From Flavisolibacter longurius (GTDB lineage Bacteria > Bacteroidota > Bacteroidia > Chitinophagales > Chitinophagaceae): a stretch of DNA of 64,000 nucleotides. Each line of letters begins with the position of its first letter. Position 1 is the first letter of the stretch. Shown here one piece after another: positions 52,729 through 62,130 of this stretch. Position numbers and translations under genes: made by a program. The notes under the pieces were generated by a model, which saw nothing but the letters and a program-made list of their open reading frames with translations, was not told the DNA's origin and did not search any database. The stretch is from the NCBI GenBank assembly GCA_014163555.1, contig JACJGO010000015.1:62001-126000 (forward strand). The letters are read 5' to 3'.

Positions 52729-53754
52729 ATGAAGTTTGAAAGTGCTACCATCAAAGACATAGCAAAAGCCCTGAACCTGTCCACGTCAACCGTGTCAAGA
52801 GCTTTGCGGGGAAGCTATGAGATCAGCGATGAGACCAAAAAACAGGTACTGGAATACGCAGAAAAAATCAACTACCGTCCCAATCCAATCGCATTATCGT
52901 TAAAAGAGCGCCGCACCCGTGCCATCGGCATCGTGGTGAGCGAAATTGCCAACAACTTTTTTTCACAGGCCATCAACGGCATCGAATCCATTGCCTATAA
53001 CCGGGGCTACCACGTTATTATAACCCAAAGCCACGAATCAAGAGACCGAGAGAAAGTAAATGTGGAGCACATGGCAGCCAGAGGGGTGGATGGCTTGCTG
53101 GTTTCTCTTTCCAGCGAAACGGCCGACCTCTCCTACCTGAAAGAGTTGCATGAAAAAGGGATGCCGATCGTTTTTTTTGATCGCATCACCGACGAGATTG
53201 AAACACACAAGGTGACGGCAAACAATTACAACGGTGCCTTTGTGGCTACAGAGCACCTGATAGCACAGGGATACAAACATATTGCCCATATTACCTCTTC
53301 GCCTTTTCTTTCCATTACAAAAGAACGACTGGAAGGGTACAAAGCTGCGCTGCAGAAAAACGGATTGCCCTTTGTGGAAAGCCTGGTAAAATATTGTCCA
53401 CACGGCGGCATGATTGCCAAAGAAGTGGAAGATGCGCTGCTGGAACTGGACAAGGCCAAAATAAAACCCGATGCTTTTTTTACAGCCGGCGACCGGTTGA
53501 CAATTGTTTGCTTTGGCATCCTGAAGCGCAAAATAGGGGTGGGTGAAAAGGGTTTTATCGGTTTTTCCAACACGCAGGTTGGCGACCTGTTTTCTCCTTC
53601 GCTGACCACTGTACGGCAACCGGCATTTGAAATTGGTCAATCAGCCATAGAAATGCTGATCCAGTTAATTGAAAGCAAACGGCCTGTTACCGATTTCCAG
53701 CGCAAGGTGCTGGAAACCGAACTGATTGTACGGGAATCTTCGAAGCAACAGTGA
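52729..53754 (+). CDS. LacI-family transcriptional regulator of the pectin locus
   Basis: A 341-residue LacI/GalR protein. The HTH and hinge are at residues 6-60 (ATIKDIAKALNLSTSTVSRALRG, IALSLKERRT). The periplasmic-binding-protein-like effector domain follows (IGIVVSEIANNFFSQAINGIE, GVDGLLVSLSS, PIVFFDRI, GYKHIAHITS, FIGFSNTQVGDLFSPSLTTVRQP). It is divergent from susC and lies next to the operator pair, and matching operators occur at the other uronate promoters. It is therefore the best candidate regulator. The inducer is probably a uronate or KDG, which is not shown by sequence. Confidence 0.9.
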   Translation: MKFESATIKDIAKALNLSTSTVSRALRGSYEISDETKKQVLEYAEKINYRPNPIALSLKERRTRAIGIVVSEIANNFFSQAINGIESIAYNRGYHVIITQSHESRDREKVNVEHMAARGVDGLLVSLSSETADLSYLKELHEKGMPIVFFDRITDEIETHKVTANNYNGAFVATEHLIAQGYKHIAHITSSPFLSITKERLEGYKAALQKNGLPFVESLVKYCPHGGMIAKEVEDALLELDKAKIKPDAFFTAGDRLTIVCFGILKRKIGVGEKGFIGFSNTQVGDLFSPSLTTVRQPAFEIGQSAIEMLIQLIESKRPVTDFQRKVLETELIVRESSKQQ

Positions 53755-53862
53755 CCTATATCTTTCTGTCACACGTTGCAGTTTTTTACGTTTCTTATCC
53801 AGAGATACATTTCAACATAACAACGGCTCCGAATTATATTGCAAAAGCCAAGTGCAGTTTTC

Positions 53863-56800
53863 TTATTTGACCGGTATCGATAAAACAATAGAGGTATCGC
53901 GTTTGCCCACTTCAAAGGCAAGGCTTGCATTTAACATGCCGGCATTTTGTTGCAACCGTTCCCGTAACGCCTGCAAATTCTCTTTGCTTTCATTGGATTC
54001 ATCACCGGTGCGCAGCACTTTCAAAACAATCCTGGACCATACAAGATCGATATCGACCAGGATATTTTTATTGGCAGCGTGTTGGGCGAGATCCTGCAAT
54101 ACGGCTTTGCACACCAGGAAAAAATTATGGCGAAGCTTCATGTTCAGGCGCAACTGTTTTACTTTTTCATGTACCATAATATCAATGGAAGTGTCATAAC
54201 TGGTTTCCAGCGTACGGGCAAATTCAAAAATCCGCACCAGGGTTTTTTCCATGGTATCATTCACCGGGTCGATGCTCCAGAGAATTTCATCCATGGACAT
54301 CATCATGTTGTAGCTTTTCCCGCTGATCTCGTCGATCAGTTCTTTCGACCGCACAATATCCTTATCCGCCTTCAGCTTGGCAATATGGCTCAGCACATTG
54401 ATGTTATTCAACGTTGTGCTCACATCCTGGTGCAAATGATTGGCAATATCGGAGCGAACATTCTGCAGGGTTACCAATTGCCGGATGCGTTCCCGGTAAA
54501 GAATGTAAAGAATGGCGATGATGCCCAGCACAATCAAAAAGAAAAACCACCAGGTAAGCCAAAAGGGCGGGTGAACCTTCATGTTGAGGTACACCATTTC
54601 GGGACTTTCCTCTCCCACCAGGTTTTTTGTTTTCAGCCTGAACTGGTATTTTCCCGGCGGCAGGTAATTGTAAATAGCCTGGTGGCGATTATCGCTTTTG
54701 ATCCAGGCCGTATCAAATCCTTCCAATTGGTAATAATAATCAAGCTTGGTAAGCTTGCTGTAATTAAACGCACTAAACTCAATGGCTACATAGTTGTTGT
54801 TATAACTCAGGTCAACCCGTTTCAGGGACAGCAACGAATCCACCGACAAGGATGTATTGCGCAACTGAAAATCGGTAATGTAGGCCCGACCCGTGGTTTG
54901 TTTTTTTTGTACCGATGCAGGATTGAAGACAACAAAACTTTCCTGGGTGGTAAAAAACAACTTCCCATTTGTAAGCCGCAAAGCACCCGCTACATTAAAC
55001 TGGTCATTCAACAACCCATCGCTTTGATCATATACCGTAAAAGAACGTTTGCTGATGTCCGTTACACATAGCCCGTTCATGGTACCCATCCAGATCAACC
55101 CTTCGCTATCCATCGCCAGGCTATGTATCGAGTTGGAAGGCAGTCCGTCCCTGCCCGTGATGTGACGAACCTTGTTTGTTTCCTGGTCAACCAGATTCAG
55201 CACACCGGCCGCTACCACCAGCAGGCTGTCTTTGTACTGCAGGATGTCTTTTACATTGTTATTCCACAACCGGAAACCATCCGGCCCGTCCATGGTCAGG
55301 TGCGAAACGACCTTCCCCGTACGCGGTTCTATTTTCAACAATCCCTCGCCTATCGTAGCCACCCAAACAAACCCCTTGCTGTCGGCAAACAGTTTTTCAA
55401 TTTCTGTTGTCTTTTTCACGAGGCTGAACCCGGCCAGGATGTTTTTGGCCCCGGCTTGCGCATTCCATTTCACCAGGTTGCCGGCTTGTGTTGCCAGCCA
55501 GAGATTTCCATCCTTGTCTTCCGTTACCTGTTTTATAGCACGGCTTTGAAATTGTGGCGGCGAAAGCAATTGGGCCTTCCGGCTTACCGGGTCAAAAACG
55601 ACAAGTTGTCCGCCCCGCAACGTAATCCAGATGGCCCCCGACCGGCTGTGACGGTGCAGGTCCCATACTGACTTCATATCGGTCAGGGCTTGTAAGGATG
55701 GAGGTAAAGGCAAGGGGTGCATGGCACTATCGTATCGGAACAGGCCCAGGTCGCGGTAGCCAATCCAAAGCTCCCCATTGGCAAGTTCCAGTGCCGTTTG
55801 CGCCTTGCCTTCTACCGAAAAACGTTTTGGTGTGGTGAGGGTATAATTGTGAAAAAGTTGCGCATCCGGGTTAAACAAGTAAAGGCCATAATCGGTACAA
55901 ATCCAGATATTCTGTTGCCGGTCTTCGTACATGTCATACACCTGGTTGAACTTGAGTTCACGTTCTTTGTTGTAATCTTTTTTCAGAAACTGCAGGGTGC
56001 CGGCCATATTGGTATAGCCGGCAATAAAGGGCAGACCGTAAATCCATCGCCGCCCGTTGCGCTGCTCCAGGATAGCTTTGATCTGGTGGTAACCAAGTCC
56101 ATAATCTGATTGCAGATCATATTGTTTCCGGGCGGCCGTTTTCAGGTTTACCACCGTTAAAATGGGATGGGTATTTTCTTTTGGCCACTGCTCAAAAAAT
56201 ACATTTCGACCCGCATCGATGTACAGGTAGTTCACATGGCGTTCCCCGTCGGTGCTTTTTAGCACGGCATTTACGTCGGTTGCCTGTTGCCTTGTTTTTT
56301 GTCCTGCTGCACTGCGTACCACGATGCCCGAATCAGTTGAAAGAAAATAGTGCCGTGAAATCTTATCGTAGTAGATGTAGTTTACGGGCAAGCTGGCTGG
56401 AAACGGAATCAGGCTTGAAGGAACAAACACATTTTCTGTGGGAGAATATTGAAACAACTTGGATGTCTTGCGAAAATGCAACAGCAGTTTGCCATCGGGT
56501 GTCTCCAGAAATGTTTTTTCGATGTTCAGCTTTTCCCGCGTTGTTTCCCGGATCGGCACTTCGGTGTACCGGAACGAATGGGTATCAAAAATGCCGGCCT
56601 TGTTATCGGCCGTCATCACCCACAACCGCCTTTCTTTATCGATGTAAACCTGGGAAATTTCATCTGTAGGTAAACTGCCCGGTGCACCCGGTGTTGATTT
56701 GAAGGTGATGAATTTATTTCCATCGAAGCGTTGCAGGCCGCTTTGCGTTGATAGCCAGATAAAGCCCCTTTCATCCTGTACCACATTGTTGACGATATTG

Positions 56801-56919
56801 GACGCCAAGCCATCAGCCAACCGGTAGTGTGTAAATACATAACGCTCCGGTTGCTGACCCCGTGCCGAAAACAGGAAAAATAGGAGGCTTATGAAAACAA
56901 GTACAATTTTCGGTGGCAT
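53863..56919 (-). CDS. Reg_prop/Y_Y_Y sensor histidine-kinase-like protein with degenerate ATPase
   Basis: A 1018-residue membrane protein; ATG 56917-56919 starts a signal peptide (PPKIVLVFISLLFFLFSARG). The periplasmic part is a two-propeller Reg_prop region (GLASNIVNNVVQDERGFIWLST, GLPSNSIHSLAMDSEGLIWMGT) and a Y_Y_Y domain (YYYQLEGFDTAWI). One membrane helix lies near residues 765-790. The dimerisation helix keeps H830 (HLHQDVSTTLNNI). The ATPase half is eroded: the N-box reads KAVLQDLAQHA, and no DxGxG or GxGL glycine box is present. It may be a pseudokinase sensor. No response regulator is adjacent. Confidence 0.85.
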   Translation of the reverse strand: MPPKIVLVFISLLFFLFSARGQQPERYVFTHYRLADGLASNIVNNVVQDERGFIWLSTQSGLQRFDGNKFITFKSTPGAPGSLPTDEISQVYIDKERRLWVMTADNKAGIFDTHSFRYTEVPIRETTREKLNIEKTFLETPDGKLLLHFRKTSKLFQYSPTENVFVPSSLIPFPASLPVNYIYYDKISRHYFLSTDSGIVVRSAAGQKTRQQATDVNAVLKSTDGERHVNYLYIDAGRNVFFEQWPKENTHPILTVVNLKTAARKQYDLQSDYGLGYHQIKAILEQRNGRRWIYGLPFIAGYTNMAGTLQFLKKDYNKERELKFNQVYDMYEDRQQNIWICTDYGLYLFNPDAQLFHNYTLTTPKRFSVEGKAQTALELANGELWIGYRDLGLFRYDSAMHPLPLPPSLQALTDMKSVWDLHRHSRSGAIWITLRGGQLVVFDPVSRKAQLLSPPQFQSRAIKQVTEDKDGNLWLATQAGNLVKWNAQAGAKNILAGFSLVKKTTEIEKLFADSKGFVWVATIGEGLLKIEPRTGKVVSHLTMDGPDGFRLWNNNVKDILQYKDSLLVVAAGVLNLVDQETNKVRHITGRDGLPSNSIHSLAMDSEGLIWMGTMNGLCVTDISKRSFTVYDQSDGLLNDQFNVAGALRLTNGKLFFTTQESFVVFNPASVQKKQTTGRAYITDFQLRNTSLSVDSLLSLKRVDLSYNNNYVAIEFSAFNYSKLTKLDYYYQLEGFDTAWIKSDNRHQAIYNYLPPGKYQFRLKTKNLVGEESPEMVYLNMKVHPPFWLTWWFFFLIVLGIIAILYILYRERIRQLVTLQNVRSDIANHLHQDVSTTLNNINVLSHIAKLKADKDIVRSKELIDEISGKSYNMMMSMDEILWSIDPVNDTMEKTLVRIFEFARTLETSYDTSIDIMVHEKVKQLRLNMKLRHNFFLVCKAVLQDLAQHAANKNILVDIDLVWSRIVLKVLRTGDESNESKENLQALRERLQQNAGMLNASLAFEVGKRDTSIVLSIPVK

Positions 56920-57149
56920 TAGTCTGGTTCTTCCCAAATCTAAATAAATTAAAGCTGAATTAAATACTTTAAACGGGTTTAATTCTTTGAAAGGCAGATA
57001 ATTACTCTGTTTCGCTGCAGATGTCAACGACAAGCTAATGACAGTGCATTTCAAAGCGTATAAAAGATGTGTTTACGGGAAGTCACAGCGACCGGGTATG
57101 ATTATTTAGAGTGTTTCGCCGCGTAAACAACAACCAAAAATTCACTTGT

Positions 57150-57839
57150 ATGCGACCACATATCACCTGTCATATGCTTGGATCCGTGGATGGAAAAATC
57201 AAACAAAACATCTGGGGTTTTAAAGAGCATCATAAATATTTTGAAGAACCGGCTTCGAAAATCAAGGCGGATGCCTGGCTGGTGGGCCGGGTAACCATGC
57301 AGGAATTTTCCAGCAAAAAAGCATTGCCTGCAGGCAAAACAAGAGTACTTATTCCGAAGGAAGATTTTGTAGCCGAACAACCGGCCAATCAATTTGCCGT
57401 GGTAATTGACCCTTCGGGAAAATGCACCTGGGACAGCAACATGGTATCTACAGAGCATGTGATTGAAGTGCTAACAGAAAAAGTTTCTTCCCGCTACCTG
57501 GCGCATCTTCGCGACAAAAACGTGTCGTACGTATTTGGCGGCAAAACAGAACTCGATCTGAATGTTGTTGTCAAAAAGCTGTACAAACTTTTTGGCATCA
57601 AACGCCTTCGCATCGATGGCGGCGGCCACGTGAACGGTTCGTTTCTGAAAGCGGGACTGATAGATGAATTCAGTTTGGTGCTAGCACCCATTGCCGATGG
57701 CACTATCGGCGCACCAACCCTATTTGAAGCCGAAGAAGGATATGGAAAACGAAAAGCAGCTCTTTTCAAATTAAAATCAGTAAAGAAAATCTACGACGAC
57801 TTTTTATGGATTCGTTATGAAGTTGTGCGCAGGAAATAA
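57150..57839 (+). CDS. RibD C-terminal / dihydrofolate-reductase-like protein
   Basis: A 229-residue cytoplasmic protein of the RibD_C/DHFR fold. Markers are HITCHMLGSVDGKI, ADAWLVGRVTMQEF, VSYVFGGKTELDLNVVVKKLYKLFGIKRLRIDGGGHVNGSFLKAGLIDEFSLVLAPI. This fold binds NADPH and reduces folate or pyrimidine-type substrates; the substrate here is unknown. ATG 57150 (MRPHITCHM) was chosen, since an upstream in-frame start adds 13 residues without domain match. It is divergent from the sensor gene. Confidence 0.85.
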   Translation: MRPHITCHMLGSVDGKIKQNIWGFKEHHKYFEEPASKIKADAWLVGRVTMQEFSSKKALPAGKTRVLIPKEDFVAEQPANQFAVVIDPSGKCTWDSNMVSTEHVIEVLTEKVSSRYLAHLRDKNVSYVFGGKTELDLNVVVKKLYKLFGIKRLRIDGGGHVNGSFLKAGLIDEFSLVLAPIADGTIGAPTLFEAEEGYGKRKAALFKLKSVKKIYDDFLWIRYEVVRRK

Positions 57840-57914
57840 AGTCTGTCGATGCATTTTATGGCATTCTCCTTATTACTTAGCCTTCTCAACCTTTTCAACC
57901 TATCATCTTATTAC

Positions 57915-58769
57915 TCATTTCACCTTTACTTCCTTCTCCCATCCGGTTTCCTTCAGTGCCGGGTCAGCCTCTTTTTTCAGAAAATCAGCTTCGGAAAGAG
58001 AAGCGGCTTCCCATGTAAGGATAGCTTCATCCGGTACCGCCTGTACAGGCGTTTTCCACGAGGTGGAGGTTTCGTTATAAGCAAGGTTGGTTTGTGAACA
58101 ATAGCAGGCAATGATCGACCAACGCGGATGATCGGAAAGATTAGCTTCGGAACGGTGCAAAAGATTGGGATGAAAAAACAGGGCATCGCCAGGCGACAGT
58201 TCGCCATAAACCAATTCCATTGTTTGCAGCGCATTGTTCACCATCACCATATCGGCGCCAACCTGCTCGCCGGCAAAACCGTGATTGACCCTTCCCATTT
58301 TGTGCGAACCCCTGATAAATTGGAGACAGCCATTTTCTTTGTTGGCCGGTGTCAGGGCTACCATAACAGAAATTAACTGGTCAGGGAACATGAACTGGTT
58401 TTTATACCAATAGCCATAATCCTGGTGCCATTCCCAGGCGCCACCCACCCGGGGCTCTTTCTGCATCAGCTTCGAATGAAAATGACAAACCGGTGCATCG
58501 CTGTCAAGCAACTGTCCAACGGCATTCACGATTTTTTCGCTGCGGGTGAGATAACCAAAAACATCATTACCAGGTGTAAACCAAAGAGAGAGTCTTGTTT
58601 TCTTTCCCGACTGATCGTTCAGGTCCAGTGCGTTTTTGCGCATGGCATCATCTTCCAGGGCGGTGGAATAAAGTTTATCGACTTCTCCGGGCGAGCAAAA
58701 GTTTTTGATTAAAAGATAACCGTCGCGATGATAGGCGGCCATCTGATCGGGGGTGAGTTGAAATGACAT
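57915..58769 (-). CDS. phytanoyl-CoA dioxygenase (PhyH) family hydroxylase
   Basis: A 284-residue Fe(II)/2-oxoglutarate-dependent oxygenase. The double-stranded beta-helix shows WEWHQDYGYWY with the HxD iron ligands, a distal His in LLHRSEANLSDHPRWS and the Arg that binds 2-oxoglutarate. FVALTPANKENGCLQFIRGSHK-like sequence (VMVALTPANKENGCL) is typical of PhyH. It is the last gene in the leftward permease-ligase-dehydrogenase operon, 73 bases after the fusion gene. The substrate is unknown; an amine or a compound made from one is plausible from context. Confidence 0.85.
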   Translation of the reverse strand: MSFQLTPDQMAAYHRDGYLLIKNFCSPGEVDKLYSTALEDDAMRKNALDLNDQSGKKTRLSLWFTPGNDVFGYLTRSEKIVNAVGQLLDSDAPVCHFHSKLMQKEPRVGGAWEWHQDYGYWYKNQFMFPDQLISVMVALTPANKENGCLQFIRGSHKMGRVNHGFAGEQVGADMVMVNNALQTMELVYGELSPGDALFFHPNLLHRSEANLSDHPRWSIIACYCSQTNLAYNETSTSWKTPVQAVPDEAILTWEAASLSEADFLKKEADPALKETGWEKEVKVK

Positions 58770-58842
58770 ATAGCAAGCGTTTTCCCTTTAAGGTAGCACC
58801 TTTGGCGCAAACGGTAAAACAGAAAGTGGCGAATAAAATGCT

Positions 58843-60918
58843 TTACATGCTGCGCAAATGATAAGCCTTCGGCCGGGTAAAAGCCCGCAGTCCTGCATGC
58901 GAAAGCGTAGCCCCAAAACCCGATTGTTTTCGGCCGCTCCAGGGAACGGCGGCACTCACCCGGTCACAGCAATTCCAGTATACCGTTCCCGTATTCAACT
59001 GTTGCAAAATGGCATCAGCCCGCTCTTTGCTCCTGCTGTAAACAGAAGCTGTTAAGCCATAGTCCGTATCCTGCATCAACCGGACAGCCTCTTCATCATT
59101 TTCTACTTTCATAATCCCGATCACGGGTCCAAACGACTCGTCTTTCATGAGGCGCATTGAATGATCGACGTTGGTCAAAACGGTGGGCTGAAAATAATAG
59201 CCCTTGTCGTTTATCCGCTTTCCACCAGTCAGTACGGTCGCACCTTTTTCTGTTGCTTCAAGAATTTGTTCTTCCAAAAATGCCAATTGTTCTTTTCGGC
59301 TGAGTGGTCCTACATAAACACCGTCCTCCGTTGGCAAGCCGATTTTATACGATTGCACTTCGGTTACGAAGGCATTGATGTATTCGTCATAAACAGCCTG
59401 GTGAACATAGATGCGTTCGACTGCGCAACAACTTTGCCCATTGTTGTAAAAAGCACCATCGGCCGTGGAAGCTGCTACCGCTTTGATATCGGCTATATCA
59501 TCCGCAACATACAAGGGATCTTTACCGCCCAACTCACATTGGCAGGGCACCATTTTCGGCGCTACCCGTTCATAAATATGCTGTCCGGTTTTGTACGAAC
59601 CGGTGAAGAAGTAACCGTCCAGAGGAAGATCGAGCAACTTCTCTCCCACTTCTTTACCACCGATTGCCACGGTAAATACTGAATCCGGAACGCCGGCCTC
59701 TTTCAGGTATTTCTCAATTTGCAGTCCCGTAAGCGTTGCATATTCTGAAGGTTTGTAAAGGACAGCATTGCCAGCCAGCAGGGCCGGAACAAAAACATTT
59801 ACGCCTACCAGATAGGGATAGTTCCATGCAGAAATATTACAGACTACACCCAAGGACTCGTACACGATTTTTTCCTGCATACAGTCTTCGTCGGTCATTA
59901 CTTCCTCCTGCAGGTATCGATCGGCATTTTGCGTCAGCCAGGAAATGCGCTTACAGGCACCGGCTATCTCATTGCGGGATTGTTGCAGGGGCTTTCCCAT
60001 CTCTGAAGTAAGAATGGAGGCAAGCGACTCGCTGTTCTTTTGTAACAATTCCGAAAACTTCTTTATAACCGCTACCTTTTCCGAAAGAGAAACCTTCTGC
60101 CATGCTTTTTGTCCCTGTTGCAATTGCGTAAGTTTATCCTGTAAGGTTTCATCACTGTCTTCATTTAATTGCGTGATCACTTCTTCTGTCGCGGGGTTAA
60201 CAATTGTCAGCTTTTTCATGGTTGTTGATCGCACTGCAGTTAGAAATGCAGCTTTTATTTTTTGAGAATATGGATTGGATAATTTTTCAAGCATCCGTTC
60301 CGGATGCCATTGCACACAAAGCAGGAAGGGTTTTTTGTTGCCACCTTTATATTCAATGGCTTCAATGGTTCCATCTTTTGACTTAGCTACTGCAGAGAGA
60401 TTTGTTGCCAACATGCCAATGGCCTGGTGATGGGCACTGTTGACATCACCATGTGTGGAACCAACAAGCCCATATAAAAAGGAGTTTTCATCTACGGTGA
60501 TCGTATGCTCCTTATCGAGGCCTTGTTCTCTGCGGTGTTGCCCATTGGCTTCACCCAAGTCCTGCACCAGTGTTCCCCCTTCCAGCACATTCACCAATTG
60601 CAGGCCGCGACAAATACCCAGGAGCGGCAACCCGTGTTGTTGCGAATACCGGTAGATCATTGTTTCGAAACGATCCCGTTCCGGAAGCAAGGGTTCTGTT
60701 TTGTTAGGATAATTTTCGTTGCCATTGTAAAATGACGGGTGCACATCAACGCCGCCCGGCAACACAAACCCATCACAAGAAACAATATCCTCGAAATTAT
60801 TTTTCTCGAAGGATAATTCTACCAGCTCAAGATTACCGCCCAAATCTCCGGGTGTAAACCAGTTCCAATAGTTGGAAAAGGCGAGCTCTGTATAACTGAT
60901 TCCGATGCGCTTTTTCAT
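58843..60918 (-). CDS. gamma-glutamyl amidohydrolase (PuuD-like) - aldehyde dehydrogenase fusion
   Basis: A 691-residue fusion. Residues 1-230 are a class I glutamine-amidotransferase-like hydrolase (peptidase C26): FVLPGGVDVHPSFY, GICRG with the nucleophile C103, and QWHPE with H205/E207. Residues 234-691 are a complete aldehyde dehydrogenase with C497 in NGQSC, E462 in CELGGKDP and FFTGSYKTG. M234 (ATG 60217-60219) looks like the old start of the dehydrogenase, so the two were probably separate genes joined by loss of a stop. Together they would oxidise a gamma-glutamyl-aldehyde and hydrolyse the gamma-glutamyl bond. Confidence 0.9.
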   Translation of the reverse strand: MKKRIGISYTELAFSNYWNWFTPGDLGGNLELVELSFEKNNFEDIVSCDGFVLPGGVDVHPSFYNGNENYPNKTEPLLPERDRFETMIYRYSQQHGLPLLGICRGLQLVNVLEGGTLVQDLGEANGQHRREQGLDKEHTITVDENSFLYGLVGSTHGDVNSAHHQAIGMLATNLSAVAKSKDGTIEAIEYKGGNKKPFLLCVQWHPERMLEKLSNPYSQKIKAAFLTAVRSTTMKKLTIVNPATEEVITQLNEDSDETLQDKLTQLQQGQKAWQKVSLSEKVAVIKKFSELLQKNSESLASILTSEMGKPLQQSRNEIAGACKRISWLTQNADRYLQEEVMTDEDCMQEKIVYESLGVVCNISAWNYPYLVGVNVFVPALLAGNAVLYKPSEYATLTGLQIEKYLKEAGVPDSVFTVAIGGKEVGEKLLDLPLDGYFFTGSYKTGQHIYERVAPKMVPCQCELGGKDPLYVADDIADIKAVAASTADGAFYNNGQSCCAVERIYVHQAVYDEYINAFVTEVQSYKIGLPTEDGVYVGPLSRKEQLAFLEEQILEATEKGATVLTGGKRINDKGYYFQPTVLTNVDHSMRLMKDESFGPVIGIMKVENDEEAVRLMQDTDYGLTASVYSRSKERADAILQQLNTGTVYWNCCDRVSAAVPWSGRKQSGFGATLSHAGLRAFTRPKAYHLRSM

Positions 60919-60963
60919 ACAATTAATCCTAAATGTTCTTATCGCATGTGTCTGCAGGCCTCA

Positions 60964-62112
60964 TTACAACGCTTCCTGGTATAAGGAACGAAAATCCTCC
61001 CTTGCCACTGGCTTGGGATTGTTGGGATGAGCAAAATCAGCTATCGCTAGGTCACTGAGTGGTTCAAGGTGTTCGGGCTGCACGCCAATGTCACGCAGTT
61101 TGTGCGGAATACCAATAACACTATTCAATTCGAACAAATAGTTTACCACGGCTTTTCCGGTCTTCTCCTCAAGCTGTAAGGTTTGGGCAATGCGACTGAA
61201 TTTTTCTTCTGAACCTTCAATATTAAATCGCATACCATAAGGAATGTTCACGGCGTTGGCGAGTCCATGGTGGGTATCCAGCAAAGCCGATAGCGGATGT
61301 GCCAGCGAATGCACCACACCCAGGCCTTTTTGAAATGCTACAGCACCCATCAGCGAAGCAATCAACATTTTACTGCGAGACGCAAGGTCGGGACTGTTCA
61401 CAGCTTTTTCCAATGACTGGCTTATAAGATAAATTCCTTCGAGGGCAATGCCTTCGCAAAGCGGGTGGTGCATTTTGGCAAGAAATGCCTCCATGTTGTG
61501 CGTCAGGGCATCCATGCCGGTGGCAGCTGTAATAAACGGTGGCAGATCCATCGTAAGCAACGGATCGGCAAACACAATTTTTGCCAACAGTTTTGGCGAG
61601 AAGAGGATTTTTTTCTGGTGGGTTTCATCATCGGCAATAATGGCACTGCGCCCCACTTCGCTGCCTGTACCTGCGGTGGTAGGAATGGTAATAAAATGCG
61701 GCACTTCGTTGGTCACGTACACATCGCCGCCAACAAGGTCGTCGTACACAAACAAATCTTCGCGGTGGTTGATGCGCAGGCAAATGGCTCTTGCCACGTC
61801 GATGGCCACACCGCCGCCGAAACCAATGATGGAGTCTCTGGCCGTTTGATCGTACACATCAGTACCCTTGTACACATCGGATTTCACTGGGTTTTTGTGC
61901 AGATCAAAAAACACTTCCGTGTCAATATTTTTCGCCTGGAGATGTGCGATGGCTTTTTTAAAGAACGGCAGTTCCGCCACAACAGGATCGGTAACAACCA
62001 GGGGGCGCTGCAAATTTTGCTTTGACAGGTAATCACCCAGTTCATTGCTGGCGCTAACACCGAAGCGAATTGTTGTCGGGAAATTGTATTGATGGATGGT
62101 ATCGAATTGCAT
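60964..62112 (-). CDS. iron-containing alcohol dehydrogenase
   Basis: A 382-residue group III (Fe-dependent) alcohol dehydrogenase. The nucleotide-binding half has DSIIGFGGGVAIDVARAICL and ITIPTTAGTGSEVGRSAII. Metal ligands are in DALTHNMEAFL and GVVHSLAHPLSALLDTHHG. It lies 45 bases before the fusion gene and 18 bases after the ligase gene, so it belongs to the same operon. In this context it could oxidise a hydroxyl group of a gamma-glutamyl-amino-alcohol to the aldehyde. The true substrate is not shown. Confidence 0.9.
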   Translation of the reverse strand: MQFDTIHQYNFPTTIRFGVSASNELGDYLSKQNLQRPLVVTDPVVAELPFFKKAIAHLQAKNIDTEVFFDLHKNPVKSDVYKGTDVYDQTARDSIIGFGGGVAIDVARAICLRINHREDLFVYDDLVGGDVYVTNEVPHFITIPTTAGTGSEVGRSAIIADDETHQKKILFSPKLLAKIVFADPLLTMDLPPFITAATGMDALTHNMEAFLAKMHHPLCEGIALEGIYLISQSLEKAVNSPDLASRSKMLIASLMGAVAFQKGLGVVHSLAHPLSALLDTHHGLANAVNIPYGMRFNIEGSEEKFSRIAQTLQLEEKTGKAVVNYLFELNSVIGIPHKLRDIGVQPEHLEPLSDLAIADFAHPNNPKPVAREDFRSLYQEAL

Positions 62113-62130
62113 GGCTGTTTTTTATGTAAA

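Noticed and set aside
58770-58842. GCGCAAACGGTAAAAC and AGCAAGCG upstream of the PhyH gene, similar to parts of the pectin-regulon element
   Set aside because: The core is interrupted and the spacing to promoter boxes does not match; not strong enough to place this operon in the regulon.
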